Origin: Phycisphaerales bacterium
Lineage (GTDB): Bacteria; Planctomycetota; Phycisphaerae; Phycisphaerales; UBA1924
DNA: 64,000 bases
Direction of reading: 5' to 3'
NCBI GenBank assembly: GCA_020850415.1
Contig: JADZER010000017.1
Location: 124,001-188,000 of the forward strand
Shown here in pieces: positions 58,692 through 64,000 of this stretch. The position numbers were made by a program, and so were the translations under genes. How positions within the stretch are numbered: the first letter of the stretch is position 1; every line of letters starts with the position of its first letter. The notes beneath the pieces are model-generated. The model was not told the DNA's origin and did no database searches. It worked only from the letters and a program-made list of their open reading frames with translations.

Positions 58692-59783
58692 CTACGACGG
58701 CAGCACGATCACATCCGCCGGATCGGTCGAGATGTGCACCGTCTCGCCGGGGCGGGCCTCGGGCGCCAGCGCCGGGTTCAGCACGCTCGCGTGGATCCGC
58801 GTGCCGCCGGGCAGCTCCAGCGCGTGCTGGGCCAATTCGCCCAGGTAAGTCGTCTGGACGACCCTCGCCCGCAGCGCGCCTAACACACTGTCAGAGCAGA
58901 ACTTCCAGCTCTCCGGGCGGACGCAGACGGTGACCTTCTGTCCGGCGGTGGGGGGGTGCTCCCCCACGATCGTCGCCGCCAGCCGCCCCGCGGCGGTCTC
59001 GAGCCGCACCGTCCCGCCCTCCTGCCCCGCCACCGTGGCCTCCAGGAAGTCCGCCTCGCCCAGGAACTCCGCGACGAACCGGCTCCGCGGCCTGCGGTAC
59101 AGCTCGCGCGGCGTGCCGGTCTGCCGGACCACCCCGTCCCGCATGATCGCCACCCGGTCCGCCATGCTCAGCGCTTCCTTCTGGTCGTGCGTCACATAGA
59201 CCGTCGTCAGCCCCGAGTCCTTGCACACCTGGCGGATCTGCGACCGAAGCTCCAGGCGCAGCTTGGCGTCAAGGTTGCTCAGGGGCTCATCAAGCAGCAG
59301 CACATCGGGGCGGACGACCAGCGCCCGCGCCAGAGCCACCCGCTGCTGCTGCCCGCCGGACAGCTGCGTCGGCTTGCGCCCCTCGTACCCATCCATCTGC
59401 ACCTGGGCCAGAGCCTCGGCCACACGCTTGGCCTTCTCCTGGGCCCCGACCTTCCGCACCCCCAGCCCGAACGCGACATTCTGCGCCACGGTCATGTGGG
59501 GCCAGAGGGCGTAGCTCTGGAACACCATGCCGGTGTTCCGCTTGTTCGGCGCCGTGCGGGTGACATCCCGGCCGTTGAAGGCGATCGAGCCGGCCGTGGG
59601 CTCGATGAACCCGGCGATCATCCGGAGCAGCGTGGTCTTGCCGCAGCCGGAGGGGCCGAGCAGAAAGAACAGCTCCCCGGGCTCGACAGCGAGGCTGACC
59701 TCGTTGACGGCGCGGGTGACGCCGGCCCTGCCGATGGCGGGGTACTCCTTGACCAGGCCCTTGATGTCGATGGTGGTGGACAC
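58692..59783 (-). CDS. ABC transporter ATP-binding protein (spermidine/Fe3+-type, TOBE-containing)
   Basis: GPSGCGKTTLLRMIAG, LSGGQQQRVALARAL, LLLDEPLSNLDAKLR; GTG start proposed. Confidence 0.9.
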   Translation of the reverse strand: MSTTIDIKGLVKEYPAIGRAGVTRAVNEVSLAVEPGELFFLLGPSGCGKTTLLRMIAGFIEPTAGSIAFNGRDVTRTAPNKRNTGMVFQSYALWPHMTVAQNVAFGLGVRKVGAQEKAKRVAEALAQVQMDGYEGRKPTQLSGGQQQRVALARALVVRPDVLLLDEPLSNLDAKLRLELRSQIRQVCKDSGLTTVYVTHDQKEALSMADRVAIMRDGVVRQTGTPRELYRRPRSRFVAEFLGEADFLEATVAGQEGGTVRLETAAGRLAATIVGEHPPTAGQKVTVCVRPESWKFCSDSVLGALRARVVQTTYLGELAQHALELPGGTRIHASVLNPALAPEARPGETVHISTDPADVIVLPS

Positions 59784-59818
59784 GGGCAGGTAGGGTAGCG
59801 GGTGCGGGCGGATGGGGG

Positions 59819-59868
59819 GAGAGACCGACAGCCAGAGAGACGGAGAGACCAAGAGACGGAGTGGGGGG
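59819..59868. repeat. Family B single arm in divergent intergenic region
   Basis: GAGAGACCGACAGCCAGAGAGACGGAGAGACCAAGAGACGGAGTGGGGG. Confidence 0.75.
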
Positions 59869-59884
59869 GTGGTAGGATGGCGGC

Positions 59885-60232
59885 ATGGGCGATCGTGAGA
59901 TCCAGCAGGCCGCGGCGGCGATCGAGAAGGCGCGGTCGTTCCGCGTGCGTCCGCCCCGCGAGACCCTGGTCGCCGGGGCGGTGGGGGAGCTGCGCGACAA
60001 GCTCGAGCGCGACATCAAACAAACCGGCGGCATGGGGGAGGCCTGGCGCACCGTGGCGCCGGACACCCTGCGCGACAAGGCCCGCATCGTCAGCTTCCAG
60101 CGCGGCGTGCTGATCATCGAGACGCCCGACGCGGGCGTGCGCTACCTCGTCGAGCAGTGGCTGCGGGGCGGGGGGGAACGGATGCTCGCGGGGTGTGCGC
60201 CGAGCACGGTCAAGCGGGTGGTCGTGCGGTAG
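59885..60232 (+). CDS. DUF721 / DciA-like protein
   Basis: WRTVAPDTLRDKARIVSFQRGVLIIETPDAGVRYLVEQWLRGG...VKRVVVR. Confidence 0.7.
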   Translation: MGDREIQQAAAAIEKARSFRVRPPRETLVAGAVGELRDKLERDIKQTGGMGEAWRTVAPDTLRDKARIVSFQRGVLIIETPDAGVRYLVEQWLRGGGERMLAGCAPSTVKRVVVR

Positions 60233-60314
60233 GCGGCGCGGTAGATGGCGCGGCGGGGCCAGCGCGGGGCCTTCACTCCGCTGCGCTCCGCTCAGACCCC
60301 GGCACCCACTGGTT

Positions 60315-60398
60315 CACCCACTCACCCACTCACCCACTCATCCACTCATCCACTCACCCACTCCTCCACTCACTCCCTCACCCCCTCACCCCCTCACC
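60315..60398 (+). repeat. 8-bp tandem repeat (CACCCACT)n degenerating to CTCACCCC
   Basis: Consecutive CACCCACT/CATCCACT units directly upstream of a TACACT box. Confidence 0.85.
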
Positions 60399-60420
60399 CA
60401 CGCCCCCCTACACTCGCCCC

Positions 60421-62202
60421 ATGTCCCGTGCGCAGCTGACGAACGCCCAGAACCTGTACGCCGCCCGCAAGTACGCCGAGGCGGAGAAGGTCTGTCGGGA
60501 GGCGCTCAAGGCGCGGCCGAACGACACCGCGGCGACGCGCCTGCTGGGGCAGATCACCCGGCACACGGGCAGGGCCCCGGAGAGCGTGCAGATCTTCCAG
60601 CAGCTCCGCCAGGCGCGCCCGAACGATGTGCAGCTGCTCGGCGAGCTCGGGGCCAGCCTCGTGATGGCCAACATGCACCCCCAGGCGTTCGGGATGCTGT
60701 CGCAGGCGGTGAAGGCGATGCCCGCGGCGGCGCCGTGGCGGATGTGGATGGGGCGGGCCCTCACCGGCCTGTTCCAGCTCGAGGCGGCGGTGCGCACGCT
60801 GGAGCAGGCGCACGAGATGGCCCCGGACGACCCGGACATCTCGTTCCACCTGGCCAACGCGCTGCTGAACGCGGCAAGGGAGAAGTTCGCCGAACCGCAC
60901 GCGAGGGCCTACCTCGAGAAGTTCCCCGACTCGGTCGCGGGCCGCACGATGCTCGCGAAGATCCTCGAGCACCAGGCGCGGCTCGACGAGTCGATCGCGC
61001 TGCTGCGCGAGATCCTGGGCGAAGCGCCGGGCGCTTCGCACGACGCGAACTTCGACCAAGCGGTGGGGGGGCTGATCCGGTGTCTGAACGCCAAGGGCGA
61101 TCGGGCGGGGGCGATGGCGATCTGCGAGGGTGTGGCCGCGGGCTCCCCGCGCCCGAACCTGCTCGCGGCGATGGCGCCGGTCTATCTGCAGCAGCACCGG
61201 TACCAGGAGATCCACGACCTGCTTGGGTCGGTGCTCGACGGGCAGCGGATGCCCGAGCCGGTGCGCGCGGGGCTGCTCTTCTCCCAGGCCGAGGCGCTGC
61301 GCGGGCTGAAGGAGCACGACCGGTCGTTCGAGGCGTTCGTCCGCGCCAACGGCTGCTACCCCGACAGCTACGACCGGGCGCAGAAGGCCCGGGTGTACGA
61401 CGCGCTGATCGAGACCTTCAGCGCCGAGCGCATCGGGGGCCCGCGGGCGACGGTCGACGGCTCGCGGTTCGTGTTCATCGTCGGCATGCCGCGCTCGGGC
61501 ACCTCGCTGGTCGAACAGATCATCGACGCGCACCCGCGGGCGTTCGGGGCGGGGGAGCTGGGCACGCTGCCGACGATCGTGGACGCGCTGGCGCGGCGGA
61601 TCGGCACGCCGCCGCCGATGTGCTTCGCCAGGGCGCGGTCGGACATGCTCGACGAGGGCGCGAGGATGTACGCCGATCAGGTGGGCGCTCTGGCCCCGGG
61701 GGCGGCGATCATCACCGACAAGCTGCCGCACAACTTCGAGCTGGTGGGGCTGATCAACATCATGCTCCCCGGGGCGCGGGTGATCCACTGCACGCGCGAC
61801 CCGATCGACAACTGCGTATCGGCCTTCTGCACGCAGCTGTCGGCGTGGCACAGCTACTCCAACCGCCTGGACACCCTGGGCTGGGCGTACGCCGAGTATG
61901 TGCGTCTCATGGCCCACTACCGGCGTGCCTGCGACCTGCCGCTGCTGGAGGTGGGCTACGAGGCGGTGGTGGGCGACCTGGAGGCCCAGGCCCGGCGGAT
62001 CATCGGCTTCGTGGGGCTGGAGTGGGACGACCGGTGCCTGCGGTTCTACGAGACCGACCGGGCGGTGACCACGGCGAGCGTCGACCAGGTCCGCCAACCG
62101 ATCTATACGAGCTCGGTCGCGAGGTGGAGGCGGTACGAGCGCCACCTGGGCCCGCTGATCGAGTCGCTCCGGGCCGGGGGGGTGACGCTGGAGGGGGTGT
62201 GA
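60421..62202 (+). CDS. TPR-repeat sulfotransferase family protein
   Basis: N-terminal TPRs; FVFIVGMPRSGTSLVEQIIDAHP PAPS-loop-like; ITDKLPHNFELVGLI. Confidence 0.9.
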   Translation: MSRAQLTNAQNLYAARKYAEAEKVCREALKARPNDTAATRLLGQITRHTGRAPESVQIFQQLRQARPNDVQLLGELGASLVMANMHPQAFGMLSQAVKAMPAAAPWRMWMGRALTGLFQLEAAVRTLEQAHEMAPDDPDISFHLANALLNAAREKFAEPHARAYLEKFPDSVAGRTMLAKILEHQARLDESIALLREILGEAPGASHDANFDQAVGGLIRCLNAKGDRAGAMAICEGVAAGSPRPNLLAAMAPVYLQQHRYQEIHDLLGSVLDGQRMPEPVRAGLLFSQAEALRGLKEHDRSFEAFVRANGCYPDSYDRAQKARVYDALIETFSAERIGGPRATVDGSRFVFIVGMPRSGTSLVEQIIDAHPRAFGAGELGTLPTIVDALARRIGTPPPMCFARARSDMLDEGARMYADQVGALAPGAAIITDKLPHNFELVGLINIMLPGARVIHCTRDPIDNCVSAFCTQLSAWHSYSNRLDTLGWAYAEYVRLMAHYRRACDLPLLEVGYEAVVGDLEAQARRIIGFVGLEWDDRCLRFYETDRAVTTASVDQVRQPIYTSSVARWRRYERHLGPLIESLRAGGVTLEGV

Positions 62203-62221
62203 GGGCTGCTATAGTCGGCCC

Positions 62222-63991
62222 ATGCAACTCCCGGTGGAAGAACAACTTCCGGCGTGCCTGGCGCTGCTGCGCCAGGACCGGATCGACGAGGCGGCCGAGG
62301 TCGCCGGGGCGATGGCCCGGGAGCACCCCCACGACCCGCGGACACGGTTCGCGATGGCCCTGGTCGACCGGCATCGGGGGAAGGCCGAGAGCGCGCTGGC
62401 CTCGCTGGAACGGCTGACCAAGGAGCTGCCCCAGAACCCGCTGATTCTCTTGGAATACGCGAGCACGCTGGTGATGACCGGCCGGCCGGACGAGGCGGTC
62501 CCGATCCTCAGCTCGATGTCCGCGGCGTCGCCGGGACAGGTGCTCCCGGTGTTCTGGCTGGGCCAGGCACACCTCCGTGCGTTCCGGGGCCCGGACGCGG
62601 TGGAGTGCTTCGAACGGGTGCGCCAGATCGCGCCGCAGAACCAGCAGGTGCTCCAGCCTCTCGGCGCGGCGTACCTGGCCTCCGGGCGTCCGACCGACGC
62701 CGAACGGGTGCTCCGGGGGATCCTGGCGCAGCGACCGGCAGACCTCGAGGCTCTGGGCACGCTCGCGGCGACGCTCGAGCAGCAGGACCGGCTGGGGGAG
62801 GCGATCCCGGTGTTCCGCAAGATGCTTGAGTACCAGCCCGGCCACCCCCGTGCGGTGGCGGGCCTCGCGAGGGCGCTCCAGGCCGAGGGCAAGCGGGCCG
62901 AGGCGGTCGCGCTGCTGCGCCCGGCGTTCGAGAGCGACCGTCCGACGCCGGTCGTGGTGTCCACCTTCGCCGGCCTGTGCGAGAGCCCCGAGGACCGGCG
63001 CGCCTGCGCAATGGTCGCCGACCGGCTGCTGGGCGATCGGACCATCCCCGCGCCAGACCGGGCCGGGCTTTGCTTCGCGTCCGGGCGCCTGCTGGAGCAG
63101 GACGGCAGGTTCGAGGAGGCGTTCGCGTTCTTCCAGCAGGGCAACCTCATGACGGCGCCCAGCGTCCGCGAGGTCGATCGGGCCCAGCTGACCGACGAGC
63201 TGATCGCGACCTTTACGCCCGAGGCGATGAAAGCTCTGCCGCGGGCGACGGGCTCGTCGGACCGGCCGGTGTTCATCCTCGGCATGCCGCGGTCGGGCAC
63301 GACGCTGGTGGAGCAGATCCTCGCCGCACACCCCGGGGTGCACGCCGCCGGGGAGCTCCAGGAACTGCGTCGGATCTGGCGCGACCTTGTCAAGTCCCGC
63401 GCCGGGGTGCTGGGGCTCTCGCGTCTGACGGCGATCGATGTGAACGGCGCGGCGGACCGGTACCTCAAACACCTGGAGCGGTTGGACGCCCGGGCGCGCC
63501 GGGTGACCGACAAGATGCCGCACAACTTCGAGCAGCTCGGGCTGATCAACCTGTGCTTCCCGAACGCGCGGGTGATCCACTGCGTCCGGGACCCGATGGA
63601 CACCTGCCTGTCGTGCTACACGACGCAGTTCGGCCTGGCGCACGGGTACTCGACCGACCTCGGGGCGCTCGGGCGGGCGTACGGCCAGTACCGCAGGCTC
63701 ATGGCGCACTGGCGCGGGGTGCTGGATGTGCCGATGATGGAGGTTGTGTACGAGGAGCTGGTGGGCGATCTGGAGACGCACGCGCGCCGGATCGTGGAGC
63801 ACGCGGGCCTGGCGTGGGACGACGCATGCCTGCGGTTCTACGAGGCCGGGCGGCGCGTGACGACCGCGAGCGTGAACCAGGTGCGCAGGCCGATCTACAC
63901 CACCTCGGTGGGGCGGTGGAGGGCGTACGCCGAGTATCTTCGCCCGCTGCGCGAGGCCCTCGCCGGCGCGGGCGTGCCGTTGTCCGAATGA
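62222..63991 (+). CDS. TPR-repeat sulfotransferase family protein (paralog)
   Basis: PVFILGMPRSGTTLVEQILAAHP; VTDKMPHNFEQLGLINL; TPR N-terminus. Confidence 0.9.
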   Translation: MQLPVEEQLPACLALLRQDRIDEAAEVAGAMAREHPHDPRTRFAMALVDRHRGKAESALASLERLTKELPQNPLILLEYASTLVMTGRPDEAVPILSSMSAASPGQVLPVFWLGQAHLRAFRGPDAVECFERVRQIAPQNQQVLQPLGAAYLASGRPTDAERVLRGILAQRPADLEALGTLAATLEQQDRLGEAIPVFRKMLEYQPGHPRAVAGLARALQAEGKRAEAVALLRPAFESDRPTPVVVSTFAGLCESPEDRRACAMVADRLLGDRTIPAPDRAGLCFASGRLLEQDGRFEEAFAFFQQGNLMTAPSVREVDRAQLTDELIATFTPEAMKALPRATGSSDRPVFILGMPRSGTTLVEQILAAHPGVHAAGELQELRRIWRDLVKSRAGVLGLSRLTAIDVNGAADRYLKHLERLDARARRVTDKMPHNFEQLGLINLCFPNARVIHCVRDPMDTCLSCYTTQFGLAHGYSTDLGALGRAYGQYRRLMAHWRGVLDVPMMEVVYEELVGDLETHARRIVEHAGLAWDDACLRFYEAGRRVTTASVNQVRRPIYTTSVGRWRAYAEYLRPLREALAGAGVPLSE

Positions 63992-64000
63992 ACGACCGGC

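Noticed and set aside
60315-60398. Possible CRISPR array
   Set aside because: Unit is 8 bp with no spacers and no cas genes; a simple tandem repeat.

Overview
GC-rich bacterial chromosome window. Overall gene style (GC-type dockerin tails ending ...WxxGC, PEP-CTERM-like tail, right-handed beta-helix arrays, H-X9-DG/pseudopilin-like proteins) suggests a planctomycete, probably Phycisphaerae; this is an inference. Recognisable genes: SQR-like flavoprotein, Fic, dnaE, alkaline phosphatase, nhaA, gamma-glutamyltransferase, metG, ABC-F ATPase, Gfo/Idh/MocA oxidoreductase, class IV aminotransferase, HPF, clpB, four beta-helix paralogs, seven dockerin-tailed exported proteins, a type II R-M locus (C5-MTase + Vsr, C-protein + REase), CheW-CZB, histone-H1-like protein, parB, NUDIX, histidine kinase, ABC ATPase, DUF721/DciA-like protein and two TPR-sulfotransferases. 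Main unusual signals: (1) the tetranucleotide ACGT appears almost absent (one copy seen by eye at 14152-14155), with GAT/TAT/CAT/AAT codons used before Val GTN; (2) two parS-like 16-mers near parB differ from a perfect palindrome only at that central ACGT; (3) two families of palindromic/polypurine-arm repeats lie in frame inside dnaE (three times), clpB and the aminotransferase gene, with copies between genes; (4) many genes have a -10-like TANNNT box exactly 6-7 nt before the ATG, predicting leaderless mRNAs; (5) a 189-nt long-stem candidate structured RNA lies next to the R-M locus. All calls were made by reading the sequence; no searches were run.
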